64,000 nt of DNA from Streptomyces sp. NBC_01351 (GTDB lineage Bacteria; Actinomycetota; Actinomycetes; Streptomycetales; Streptomycetaceae). Position numbers and translations under genes: made by a program. The notes beneath the pieces were generated by a model, which saw nothing but the letters and a program-made list of their open reading frames with translations, was not told the origin of the DNA and searched no databases. Position 1 is the first letter of the stretch. Each line of letters opens with the position of its first letter. Location: contig NZ_CP108356.1 of assembly GCF_036237315.1 (NCBI RefSeq), forward strand, positions 868,001-932,000, read 5' to 3'. Positions 8,749 through 17,900 of this stretch are shown one piece after another.

Positions 8749-9225
8749 TCAGCCCATTCCGGGCAGGTAGGCGTTGACCGCGCGGGCCGCCGCGGCCATC
8801 TCGTCGAGCTCGACGACCTCCACTCCCGCGTCGGCCAGGAGCCGCACGCCCTGGCAGTCCGCGACGAACAGCGAAGGTTCCCGCCAGGCGAGGACGACCC
8901 GGCCGATCCCGGCCGCGAGGATCAGGCTCGTACAGCTCGCCGGCCGGGACTTGCGGATGCTGCACGGTTCGAGCGAGGTGTAGACCGTGGCCCCGGCGAG
9001 CCGCGGGTCGCGGCGGTCCAGCTTGGCCAGCGCGGACTCTTCTGCGTGCACGAGTGCGTCGGCCTCCCGGGAGTAGCCCCGGGAGATCTCCGCTCCGCTC
9101 TCGTCGACCACGACGGCTCCGACGGAGAAGGCCGTCGTCGACCGCGGGCAGCGAGTGGACAGCTCGATCGCCTCGGCCATCCAGTACCGGTCGTCGGGGG
9201 TGGCCCGGCCGGCGGGATTACGCAT
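8749..9225 (-). CDS. RibD-type diaminohydroxyphosphoribosylaminopyrimidine deaminase (stand-alone)
   Basis: The 158-residue product is a single cytidine-deaminase-fold domain with the zinc motif H60-A-E62 and P-C88-S-I-R...C98. This PCx9C spacing is typical of the RibD deaminase half rather than of tRNA or cytidine deaminases. RibD deaminates the pyrimidine produced by GTP cyclohydrolase II. Here the usual C-terminal reductase domain is encoded by the preceding gene (9218-9934), which this gene overlaps by 8 bp. It is the last gene of the operon. It should act on the product of the cyclohydrolase at 27644-28324. Confidence 0.85.
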   Translation of the reverse strand: MRNPAGRATPDDRYWMAEAIELSTRCPRSTTAFSVGAVVVDESGAEISRGYSREADALVHAEESALAKLDRRDPRLAGATVYTSLEPCSIRKSRPASCTSLILAAGIGRVVLAWREPSLFVADCQGVRLLADAGVEVVELDEMAAAARAVNAYLPGMG

Positions 9226-9934
9226 CCGGCTCCCCCTCCCGTGTCGAGACCAGGTAGCGCACCAGCGCCACGTCACCGATCTGCCGGACTTCCGCGACCC
9301 GCATGCGGTGTGCCGCGTCCTGCGGGAAGAAGCCGGGCCCCACGAAGCGCGGGGCAGCGCTCTGTCCCACGAAGAACGGCGCCACGGCGAGGTGGATCTC
9401 GTCCACGAGGCCCTCGGTGAGGAACTGCGTGTGCACCGTCCCGCCGCCCTCGACCATCAGCCTGCGCGTGCCGCGCCGCCCCAGGTCGTCCAGTACGAGA
9501 CCGAGGTCGAGGGGGTCGCCCGCGCCGACCACCTCGGCCACCCCGGCGAGCTCGTCGCGGACCCGCTCGCACGCCTGCGCCGGACAGTAGACGATCTTCT
9601 GTCCGCCGGTGCGGAAGAACTCCGCCGAGGCGTCGAGACCGCTCCCGGTGATCGTGACCTTCACCGGGTGTTCGGGCAGGCCGCGAGCGACCCGGTCCGC
9701 TCTGCGCGCGTCGGAGCGGACCAGGAGGCGTGGATTGTCGCGGCGAATGGTTCCCGCTCCGACGAGGATGGCGTCGTACTCGGCACGCACGGCCTCGACA
9801 CGGTCGAAGTCCTCGGAGTTCGACAGCCGCAGACGTTCACCGCTGGTGTCGTCCAGGCAGCCGTCCACCGACATCGCCGCGCTGAGCAGGACGTACGGGC
9901 GTCCCTCGCCGGAGCCGGCGTCGTCAGTGGGCAT
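9218..9934 (-). CDS. RibD C-terminal-type NADPH reductase (stand-alone)
   Basis: The 238-residue protein has the dihydrofolate-reductase-like RibD_C fold: PYVLLSAAMSVDGCLDD, DAILVGAGTIRRDNPRL, RRLMVEGGGTVHTQFL and DEIHLAVAPFFVG. In riboflavin synthesis this domain reduces the ribose of the deaminated pyrimidine to ribityl. The frame is also open to a TTG at 9976, but that start would overlap the upstream gene by 53 bp. The ATG at 9934 overlaps it by 11 bp and precedes the conserved region, so it is preferred. The partner deaminase follows, so RibD activity is present as two polypeptides. Confidence 0.85.
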   Translation of the reverse strand: MPTDDAGSGEGRPYVLLSAAMSVDGCLDDTSGERLRLSNSEDFDRVEAVRAEYDAILVGAGTIRRDNPRLLVRSDARRADRVARGLPEHPVKVTITGSGLDASAEFFRTGGQKIVYCPAQACERVRDELAGVAEVVGAGDPLDLGLVLDDLGRRGTRRLMVEGGGTVHTQFLTEGLVDEIHLAVAPFFVGQSAAPRFVGPGFFPQDAAHRMRVAEVRQIGDVALVRYLVSTREGEPDA

Positions 9935-10814
9935 GACCGTGCGGGTGGCCGTGGCTGTGGCTGTGGCCTTCGGCAACCCACTCCGGTGCGTCGCCCCGCA
10001 TGAACTTCAGGTAGTGCTCGGTCGATTCCTTCAGGACCCGCTGGGCATCCCGGCGGATCGCCGGGGCCCACCAGTGGGCGTACATCCGGTCGAAGGAATA
10101 CGGCTGCACGGCTTCGACGACCCCGTGCACTCCGCGCTCGGGCAGCGGGAGGCGGTTGGGCGCGCTGTAGAGGAACGCCACCCGGTCCTCGCCCGGGGAG
10201 ATGTTGATGGTGTCGCCGGTCAGCAGCACCCCCATCCCGTCGGCGCCCTCGGCCCAGTGGAGGACGGAGCTGCCGGGGAAGTGGCCGCCGCACTGGATCA
10301 GGGTCACGCCGTCGAACACCGGGAGCGTGTCCGACCAGGTACGGACGAGGGGTTCGATCGATGCGGGACGCGAGAGCCAGTGGATGTCCACCTGGGGCAG
10401 CAGTATCTCCGCATCGAAAATGCGGCTCCACTCCACGATCGCACCGTAGAAGTGCGGGTGGCTCGCGGTGACGGCGCTCAGCCCGCCGGCATCACGGACC
10501 GCCTGGACGGCGGCCTCGTCGATGTACGGGGACGGGTCCCACAGGACGTTGCCCCCGTCGGTGCGCAGGATCAGTCCGCGCTGGCCGATGCCGATCACCG
10601 GCTCGGCCCCGACGCCCATGAGGCCGGGTTCCACCTCGCGCACCTCGGTGCGGTACCCGTCGGCCGCCATCGCTTCGAGCGTGGTCCAGCGCTGGCCTCC
10701 TGCCGGGACCCACTGGCGGTCGTCCTCGCAGATCACACAGGCATCGGGGGGCGTGACCCCCTCGTTGTAGGTGTGGTTTCCGCACGTCTCACATACCCAC
10801 GGCTTGGTGGTCAT
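9924..10814 (-). CDS. Metallo-beta-lactamase-fold protein with N-terminal rubredoxin-like zinc knuckle
   Basis: The 296-residue protein starts MTTKPWVCETCGNHTYNEG with Cys8/Cys11 and Cys26/Cys29, a rubredoxin- or zinc-ribbon-like knuckle. A metallo-beta-lactamase domain follows: ASHPHFYGA in place of the usual HxHxDH, then GGHFPGSSVLHW and TGDTINIS. The C-terminus is a His-rich tail (HSHSHGHPHGHAH). The ATG has a good GAGGAGA site. The altered first metal motif means a canonical dinuclear zinc hydrolase cannot be assumed. In this cluster it could be a hydrolase releasing the carrier-bound chain or an oxidoreductase. It lies 20 bp after the hydrolase gene. Confidence 0.75.
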   Translation of the reverse strand: MTTKPWVCETCGNHTYNEGVTPPDACVICEDDRQWVPAGGQRWTTLEAMAADGYRTEVREVEPGLMGVGAEPVIGIGQRGLILRTDGGNVLWDPSPYIDEAAVQAVRDAGGLSAVTASHPHFYGAIVEWSRIFDAEILLPQVDIHWLSRPASIEPLVRTWSDTLPVFDGVTLIQCGGHFPGSSVLHWAEGADGMGVLLTGDTINISPGEDRVAFLYSAPNRLPLPERGVHGVVEAVQPYSFDRMYAHWWAPAIRRDAQRVLKESTEHYLKFMRGDAPEWVAEGHSHSHGHPHGHAH

Positions 10815-10834
10815 CTTCGTCTCCTCGGCCAATT

Positions 10835-11536
10835 TCAAACCAACTCGAGCAACAGTTCGGCCAGTTCCTCGGGCCGGTTGCTGGGGATCATGTGGTTGGT
10901 GGCGATCTCCCGGTAGCGCCAGGCCGGGGACTTCGAGACCCGGTCGGCGGCGGCCCAGAAGGGGCCGGCGGGCTCGGGGCGGGGCTCCCCGGTGGCCTTG
11001 ATGAAGGTCCGGGTGAACGGATGGTCCTCCAGCGGACGCGTCAGCCGTACCGGCTCGGTGAAGGTACCGATGGGCTGCGGCGTGCGCCGCGCGGTGACCC
11101 ACGCCCCGGTCTCGGGGTCGTCGAACTCACGGATCGGCGCCGGCAGCAGCCAGGAGTCGCCGAGCTCGGGCACGCGCGGGCCGCTCGCGCCTCCGGGGAG
11201 GCCCGCCGCCTCGCCGTCTTCGAGGACGAAGGCGTCGAGGTAGACGAGGTGGCGCACGCGGTCCGCGATGTACTCCAGCGCCCCGGTGACGACGCATCCG
11301 CCGTAGGAGAAGCCGAGGAGCACGATCTCGTCGAGGTCCTCGTAGCGGACGCAGTTGACCACGTCGGCGATGTGCGTGGTCAGGCCGACCTGCGGGCTCG
11401 CGAGGTGCACTCGCTCACCGACGCCGGTCAGACTCGGGGTGAAGACGTCGTGTCCGGCCGCGCGCAGCGGGCCGCGCACCTTGCGGAAGTCGTGAGCGCC
11501 GCTCCAGGCGCCGTGGACAAGGACAAAGGTTGCCAT
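10835..11536 (-). CDS. Alpha/beta hydrolase, esterase / hydroxynitrile-lyase-like family
   Basis: The 233-residue single-domain protein has HGAWSGAHDF (oxyanion region), the nucleophile elbow GFSYGG with Ser77, and a C-terminal histidine in ATNHMIPSNRPEEL. This pattern fits the EstC/MES-like group of small esterases. No thioesterase domain exists in the PKS, so this protein is one candidate for product release or tailoring. It lies between the FkbH-like gene (78 bp upstream) and the metallo-beta-lactamase gene in the same operon. Confidence 0.82.
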   Translation of the reverse strand: MATFVLVHGAWSGAHDFRKVRGPLRAAGHDVFTPSLTGVGERVHLASPQVGLTTHIADVVNCVRYEDLDEIVLLGFSYGGCVVTGALEYIADRVRHLVYLDAFVLEDGEAAGLPGGASGPRVPELGDSWLLPAPIREFDDPETGAWVTARRTPQPIGTFTEPVRLTRPLEDHPFTRTFIKATGEPRPEPAGPFWAAADRVSKSPAWRYREIATNHMIPSNRPEELAELLLELV

Positions 11537-11614
11537 GTCGTTCCGTTCTACCTGTGAAAATTGATGATCGAAGGACCGGAAATGATTGCTCCGGGCCGGG
11601 CCGGGACCTGGCCG

Positions 11615-12703
11615 TCAGGCCCGCCGCGGTGCGACGACCAGGTGGTCGGGTGCCGGCCGGACCCGCGTCAGGTCCGCTTCCAGCAGCAGGGCGTCCCCGC
11701 TGGTGCCGACCTCCCGGAAGCCCGCGAACCGGTAGGTCACGAACATCATCCGGTTTCGTCCGGTCTCGACGAACTCCGCTTGTAGCCTCGCCCCGTTGTC
11801 ACGCGCGAGGGTCATGACGTGATTGAGCAGGACCGCGCCGACACCGCGCGACATCACGCGGCAGGACATCAGCAGCAGCCGAAGCCTCCAGACCGGTCCG
11901 CGGGTCTCGACCAGCGCGAGGCCGATCTTCCCGTACTCCCCGAACCGGTCCTCCAGTTCGGCGACGAGCAGGACGTGATCAGGAGATGCGGACAGTACCT
12001 TGAGTTCCTCGTAGGAGTAGGTCCTACCGGTGGAATTCAGCTGGTTGGTCCGGACCGTCAGCTCCTCGGCACGCTGGAGGTCCTCCTCGGCGGCTTCGCT
12101 GATCGTGAAGACCATGTCGAGGGTCGCCAGGAAGTCCTCACCCGTCGACTTCGCCTCCTCCTCCGCCTGATCCCGCTCGATGGCGCTGCGGTACATCGAA
12201 CGCCGGTGGGCGGACTCCTCGGTGATGAACCTCGGCTGGAATTCCTCCCATTGGGAGACCGCCTCCCCGATCTCATCCGCTCCGACGCACAGCACCTGCG
12301 GGTGCCGGAAGGCCACTTCCTCCAGTTCGAACGGCTGGTCGTCGACGAACGCCAGGGAGTCGACGCCGATGTTCAGTGCCGCGGCGATGTCCGCCACGGA
12401 GGAGGACTTGGGGCCCCACCCGATGCGGGGATGGAGAAAGTACTCGACGAGTCCAAAGCCTTCCAGCTGCTCCATCGCCGCATCGAAGTCGTTCTTGCTG
12501 GCAACCGACTGCAGGATGCCGCGCGCATCCAGTTCATGGACCAGCTCCACGACGGCCGGGCGCGGGACGACCTTGCCGTCCTCCAGGAGGACTCCGTCCC
12601 AGACCGTTTCGTCCAGATCCCACACCACGCATTTGATCCGGCCCCGGCGCGGCTTGTCCCGAGGCGTCTCGCGACTCCCGCCGGGGGCGGCGGGAGGGCT
12701 CAC
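11615..12703 (-). CDS. FkbH-like HAD glyceryl-ACP synthase
   Basis: The 362-residue protein has the HAD motif VVWDLDETVWDGVLLEDG near the N-terminus (catalytic DxDxT), SKNDFDAAMEQLE, and the HAD lysine/aspartate region GWGPKSSSV...FVDDQPFELEEV. A GNAT-like C-terminal half follows, as in FkbH proteins of about 360 residues. FkbH loads D-1,3-bisphosphoglycerate onto an acyl carrier protein and dephosphorylates it to glyceryl-ACP. The GTG at 12703 overlaps the stop of the preceding gene (GTGA), so translation is coupled. The carrier partner is the gene at 13820-14074. Confidence 0.88.
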   Translation of the reverse strand: MSPPAAPGGSRETPRDKPRRGRIKCVVWDLDETVWDGVLLEDGKVVPRPAVVELVHELDARGILQSVASKNDFDAAMEQLEGFGLVEYFLHPRIGWGPKSSSVADIAAALNIGVDSLAFVDDQPFELEEVAFRHPQVLCVGADEIGEAVSQWEEFQPRFITEESAHRRSMYRSAIERDQAEEEAKSTGEDFLATLDMVFTISEAAEEDLQRAEELTVRTNQLNSTGRTYSYEELKVLSASPDHVLLVAELEDRFGEYGKIGLALVETRGPVWRLRLLLMSCRVMSRGVGAVLLNHVMTLARDNGARLQAEFVETGRNRMMFVTYRFAGFREVGTSGDALLLEADLTRVRPAPDHLVVAPRRA

Positions 12704-13827
12704 CTGGCTGTCCACCTGTACGCCTCCTCGGCGATCTTGATCTGTTGGATCTGGGTACTGCCTTCGATGATTTCCATGATCTTGGCGTCGCGGTAGTACC
12801 GCTGTGCGGCATGGTCCGGGGCGCATCCGGCCGCCCCGTGCAGCTGCACGGCGTCGCTCGCGGCCCGGGTGGCGGCGGTCGAGGCGAAGTACTTGGCGAT
12901 CCAGGTGGCCATGATGGTCTGCGGGTCGTTCCGGTCCTTCAGCTCTCCCGCCTGCCGGCACAGCAGCCGGGCCGCGCTGACGTCGGTGACCATCTGGCTC
13001 AGCATCTGACGGACCAGCTGGTGCGAGCTGAGCGGCTGCGTCCGTCCGCCCTGCGCGGCGGTGAAGCTCGCCCCGGCCTCCATGCACGCCTGGAGGATGC
13101 CGACGCAGCCGCAGGCGACGCTGTACCTGCCGATGTCGAGTACGCCCGTGACGACCGTGGCGAGTGCGAAGCCGTCGGGGCCCAGGAGGGCGTCCGGGCC
13201 CAGACGGCAGTCCTGGAAGTCGATCTCGGCCAGCATGCTGCCCCTGGTGCCCAGCATGTCGTGGACCGGCCGGACCACGACACCCGGGCTGTCGCTCTCC
13301 ACGAGGAAGGCCGACACCCCGCGCCCGGTGCGGGCGAACACCAGCAGGAGATCGGCGATCTGACCGCCCGTGATCCAGCGCTTGCTGCCCTGCAGGACGA
13401 AACCGCCGTCCTGCTGCCGGGTGGCCGTGGCCGAGATGCCGGCCGCGTCGCTGCCGGCCTCCGGTTCGGTCAGGCAGAAGGCGCCGATGGCCTCGCCGCG
13501 CGCCAGCAGCGGCAGCCAGCGCGCGCGCTGCCCCTCGCTCCCCCACCGGGACACTGCGTACGCCGCCATCGAATGGACCGTGAGCAGACTGCGGACCGAG
13601 GAGCAGCCCCGGCCGACCTCCTCGTGCAGCTCGCCCAGGGTCACCATGTCCATGCCCGAGCCACCGGCCTCGACCGGGAGGATCGCCCCCCACCATCCCA
13701 GCTCTCCGATGCGGCGCAGGACGTTCGCGGGGATGGACTGCTCACGGTCGAACCGGGCCGCGTGGGGGGCTATCTCGGCGTCGACGACGGCCCGGAACTC
13801 TTTCCTGCCGAAGGGGCCGTCAGACAT
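12700..13827 (-). CDS. FkbI-like acyl-CoA/acyl-ACP dehydrogenase
   Basis: The 375-residue flavoprotein shows the acyl-CoA dehydrogenase pattern: GAFCLTEPEAGSDAAGISATATR in mid-protein, RWITGGQIADLLLVFAR and the C-terminal IMEIIEGSTQIQQIKIAEEAYRW. In methoxymalonyl-ACP and hydroxymalonyl-ACP loci this family (FkbI, AsmI-like) oxidises the extender precursor on its carrier. It overlaps the carrier gene by 8 bp upstream and the FkbH gene downstream, placing it within a four-gene set in the order K-J-I-H. Confidence 0.88.
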   Translation of the reverse strand: MSDGPFGRKEFRAVVDAEIAPHAARFDREQSIPANVLRRIGELGWWGAILPVEAGGSGMDMVTLGELHEEVGRGCSSVRSLLTVHSMAAYAVSRWGSEGQRARWLPLLARGEAIGAFCLTEPEAGSDAAGISATATRQQDGGFVLQGSKRWITGGQIADLLLVFARTGRGVSAFLVESDSPGVVVRPVHDMLGTRGSMLAEIDFQDCRLGPDALLGPDGFALATVVTGVLDIGRYSVACGCVGILQACMEAGASFTAAQGGRTQPLSSHQLVRQMLSQMVTDVSAARLLCRQAGELKDRNDPQTIMATWIAKYFASTAATRAASDAVQLHGAAGCAPDHAAQRYYRDAKIMEIIEGSTQIQQIKIAEEAYRWTAR

Positions 13828-14074
13828 CCGAACGCGTCTCCGCCAGTCGCTCGACCAGCTTGGTCATGGCCGTGACGGTCCGGAAGTTGTCCAGTTCGAG
13901 ATCCTCGTTGGGGATCTGCACCGCGAAGCGCTTCTCGATGAACATGATGAGCTGGATGGTGAACAGCGAGTTCGCGATGCCCCCTTCGAAGAGGTCGTCG
14001 TCGTCGGCTATCTCCAGGTTCGGAAAGCTGCCGGCCAGGAACTTCCCTATCTCCGGCCCCACCGCTGTCGTCAT
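13820..14074 (-). CDS. Free-standing acyl carrier protein of the hydroxymalonyl pathway
   Basis: The 84-residue acidic protein has the carrier fold and a phosphopantetheine serine within DLFEGGIANSLFTIQL (Asn-Ser-Leu in place of the usual Asp-Ser-Leu). It resembles FkbJ carriers that hold the glyceryl group while it is oxidised. Its ATG overlaps the stop of the upstream dehydrogenase (ATGA). The PPTase at 7866 is the likely activating enzyme. Confidence 0.88.
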   Translation of the reverse strand: MTTAVGPEIGKFLAGSFPNLEIADDDDLFEGGIANSLFTIQLIMFIEKRFAVQIPNEDLELDNFRTVTAMTKLVERLAETRSDV

Positions 14075-14934
14075 CAGACCTCCCAGCCATAAGTGAAGAA
14101 CCCCTGCTGGGTCTTACGGCCGTGAAGCCCGGCGTCGACCATCTTCTTGAGCAGGGGACACGGTCGGTACTTGCTGTCGTTGAAGCTCTCGTGGAGCACT
14201 TCGATGCTGTGCAGGATGGTGTCGAGGCCGATCAGGTCCGCCGTCGCCAGCGGGCCCATCTTGTGGCCGAAGCAGGAGGTGAAGACCTTGTCGACGTCCT
14301 CCGGTGTGGCCACGTTCTCGTGGACCAGGAACGCCGCCTCGTTGATGGTGAGCATCAGCACGCGGTTCGAGACGAAGCCCGGCGAGTCGTTGACCACGAT
14401 CGCCGTCTTGCCCATGCTGGCCAGCAGTTCCTGCGCCGTGCCGACCGCCTCCTGCGAGGTGTGATGGCCGGGGATGAGCTCGACGACGGGCTTCTGGGGC
14501 ACCGGGTTCATGAAGTGGATGCCCAGGACCCGGGGTGCCCGCCCCGTCAGTGAAGCGATCCTGGTGATGGGGATCGCCGAGGTGTTGGCCGCGAACACGG
14601 TGCGCTCCGGGCACACGGCATCGAGCACCGGGTACACCTCGGCCTTGACGTCCCAGCGCTCGGTGACGTTCTCGATCACGAAGTCGGCGTCGCCGAGGGC
14701 CTCGTAGTCGGTGGTGAAGGTGATCGCCTCCTGCGCCCGGGCGGCGTCCACGAGGGCCGGGCCCGTCGTGCCGACGAGCCGGCTGAAGCGCAGGTCGTTG
14801 CGCATCCGCTCGGCGGACCGGTCGAGCACCTCCTTGCTCACGTCGATCAGAACCACTTCATGACCGGCAGTCGCCAGATTCTGGGCCACCCCGCCGCCCA
14901 TGACACCCGCGCCCACCACACCGACCCGGCTCAC
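14074..14934 (-). CDS. FkbK-like 3-hydroxyacyl dehydrogenase
   Basis: The 286-residue protein begins VSRVGVVGAGVMGGGVAQNLA, an NAD-binding Rossmann GxGxxG, and includes FVIENVTERWDVKAEVYPVLD, FAANTSAIPITRIASLTGR and GIHFMNPVPQKPVVELIPG, typical of 3-hydroxyacyl-CoA dehydrogenases. In extender-unit loci FkbK oxidises glyceryl-ACP. The GTG start is embedded in the PKS stop codon (GTGA). The C-terminal Asn-Asp-Ser-Pro-Gly-Phe-Val and a GRKTQQGFFTY ending fit the family length. Confidence 0.88.
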   Translation of the reverse strand: MSRVGVVGAGVMGGGVAQNLATAGHEVVLIDVSKEVLDRSAERMRNDLRFSRLVGTTGPALVDAARAQEAITFTTDYEALGDADFVIENVTERWDVKAEVYPVLDAVCPERTVFAANTSAIPITRIASLTGRAPRVLGIHFMNPVPQKPVVELIPGHHTSQEAVGTAQELLASMGKTAIVVNDSPGFVSNRVLMLTINEAAFLVHENVATPEDVDKVFTSCFGHKMGPLATADLIGLDTILHSIEVLHESFNDSKYRPCPLLKKMVDAGLHGRKTQQGFFTYGWEV

Positions 14935-17900
14935 GTTCGCCTCCCGTCCTGTTGATCGTGCTGTTGCTCGCCCTGTTGCGCGTGCTGTTGCTGTGTCTGC
15001 CCGTGCGGAAGCTGCGCCGCGACGACCGCGGCGAGTTCGGCGACGGTGAGGTTGTCGAAGAGGGACTGCAGGGCTACCTGGACGTGCAGGGTGTCCCGCA
15101 GCCGGGCCAGGAGTTTGATGCCGAGCAGTGAATGGCCCCCGAGCTCGTAGAAGTTGTCGTGAATGCCGACTTCCGCGACGCCGATCTGGTCCTGCCACAG
15201 GTCTGCGAGCGTCTGTTCCAGCGGGTTCCGCGGAGCGGCGTACGGAGTCGCGAGCGCGGGCCTGGGGTGCGCCGGGGCGGAAGCGCGGACCTCGCCCGGA
15301 TCCTCGGGGCCGGACCCGATGGCGCCGACGTTCTCGACGATCGCCGCCAGGTCCTTGGTCGCGACGACCACCTGGGGTGACAGTTCCCGGGCCAGGAGGC
15401 GCTCGAAGGCCGTGACGCCCTCCGACGGCAGGATTCCCGTCTCCAGGTGTGCGAGGAAGGCGTTCTCGCCGCGCTCCGCGTCCCGGCGGGTTTCGGGATA
15501 GGCGTAGGTTCCGACTTCATCGGAGCGGTCGTCGCGCAGCGCCATCAGCTTCGAATCGAGGGCGCGCGCCTTCTTCATGACGAATTCCTCGGCCTTTAGC
15601 AGGACTTGGCCGTCGTCGTCGAAGAGGGTCACGTCGAAGGAGAGCGTCTCCCGGGTGGTGCCCTCCAGCTCGCCGCGGTGGGTGAGCAGGCTGTGGATCC
15701 GCGCCGGGAGCGGGCCCAGCACCTCGATGGCCCGGTAGCGCAGGGGCATGAGGTAATCGCGCTCGAGGTAGAGGCCGGCGAATCCGGTGGCGATGTCGAG
15801 GAGGAAGGGGTGCAGCCCGAGCGCGGCCACTTCCTCGCCGTAGCGTTCCGGGACCGACAGCCGGGCCAGGGCCACGCCTTCGCCCTTCCAGATGCGCTCC
15901 ACGCACTGCGAGCGCGGTCCGAAGGTCATGGGCCCGTCATGGCTCACCTCCCCCGCGTCGCGCAGTCCGTACCGCTCCACCAGTTCGGAGACCTCGTACG
16001 GAGCGTCCGGGCGCTCGCACGTGTCCGGGCGGGCCGGGGACAGGACACGGCCGGTCACGTGCTCGCGCCAGGTCTCGGCGCCGGCCGCACCGCCACCCGC
16101 GCTGACGACCGAGAACCTGAACTCGCCGCCCAGCTTCTCCATGACCACCCGGACTTCCCGGGCCTGGCCGTCGCCCAGCACCACCGGCGCCAGGAACAGG
16201 ACGTCCTCGAAGCGGACCGCTTCGCCCAGGCCCCGGTCGGCCGCGGCGGCCCGCACCATCTCCAGGTACGCGGTGCCGGGAATCACGGATATGCCGAGCA
16301 TGCGGTGCTCGTCGACGAGCCAGTCCCGGGGACTGCTGAACTCCGCCGCGTAGATCGCGAGGTCCGGCGTGTCCACCAGGCAGGTGTGGAGCAGGGGGTT
16401 GCCGAGCTCGCGCGGACCCGGTGTCCGGGCGTCGGGCCGGCCCACCACCCTGGCCGCCATGCCCACCTCCTGCCAGGCGTCCCAGTTCACCGCCACGGTG
16501 TACGGGCCGCCGGCCGCGGACCGGTACTGGGCGTAGGCGTCGAGGAAGGCGTTGGCGCCGCAGTAGTCGACCTGGCCCAGCCCCCCGCTGAACGCGATGG
16601 TGGAGGAGCACAGCAGCAGGAAGTCCAGCGGCGTCTCGCCCAGGACCGAGTCCAGGACCAGGGCTCCGCGGGCCTTCGGTGCCAGCACCGCGGCGGCCGC
16701 GTCCGGGCGCTTGAGCTGCAGCATGCCGCCGCCGGCGACCCCGGCGGCGTGGATCACGCCGTGGACGGGACCGAACCGTGCGGTGGCCGAGGCGAGGGCG
16801 GCCCGCATCTGCTCCTCGTCGGACACGTCGGCCGTCAGGACGAGCACCTCGGCGCCCATTTCCTCCAGGGCCACGACCTTGCGGATCCTGGCCGCGGTCT
16901 CCTCGCCTCCGGCGTGCGCGGCGAGCAGGGCCGCCCATTCCTCCCTGGCGGGGAGGGGGGAGCGTCCGATCAGAACCAGGCGGGCCCGTGCGGTGCGCGC
17001 CAGGTGTTCGGCCAGTGCCAGGCCGATGCCGCCCAGCCCACCGGTGATCAGGTAGACGCCGCGGTCCCGGATGCGCGCGGGAGGCTGCTCGGGCTGCTCC
17101 ACGCGTACGGGCTCCCAGCGCGGGGTCCAGCGGCTGCGGCCGCGGTGGGCCACCACTTGGTTCGCGGGCCGCCGTACGAGCTCGGTGACGAGGCGGTCGA
17201 CGCCCGCGGTGTCGGCGCCGTGGACGGGCCCTGCGATGTCGATGCTCTGCGAGGTGAGGCCGGGGTGTTCCTGCGGTGCGACCGTGACGGGGCCGATGAC
17301 GGTCGCTTTGGCGGGGGTGACCACTTCCCCGTCGGTGACCTGCCGCAGTCCGTCGGAGACGACGGCCAGGTGCAGGGGGGCATCGATCCCGCGGGCGCCC
17401 CAGGCCTGGGTGAGGAACAGCAGGCTGTAGAAGCCGCGGCGCTGGAGTGCGTCGAAGTGCGCCGTCGTGGGGCGTCGCGGGCTCTCGCCGGTCACGGTCC
17501 ACAGGTGGACGGCCGTCTGCGGCAGTGCGTCGCTCTCGCCGAGCACGCGCAGCAGTTCGTCGTAGTCCTCCCGGCGGTCCGGCACCAGGGCGAAGCGTCC
17601 CTCGCCGAGCGGCTGGAACCGCTCCCCCGGGACCACCGTGACGACTTCGTGCCCCGCCCGGCCCAGCCGGTCCGCGATCTGCCGCCCGGTGCCGTGGTCG
17701 TCGAGGAACAGCAGCCACCGCTGGGGGTGGGCCGCCAGTTCCTCGTCTCGTACGGGGTCGAGCGGTGCGGTGGAGGTCCAGGAAGGGACGGAGAACCAGG
17801 ACGCCAGGTCGTCCCGCTTGGCCATCGAAGCGGGCGGGGCCTGCGGCAGCCGCTGGGCGTGCCCCGGGGCGGGGGCCTCGTCGATCCAGTAACGCCGGCG

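Noticed and set aside
11615..14934. Methoxymalonyl-ACP pathway
   Set aside because: The O-methyltransferase (FkbG) is missing from the window, so hydroxymalonyl-ACP is the supported end point.
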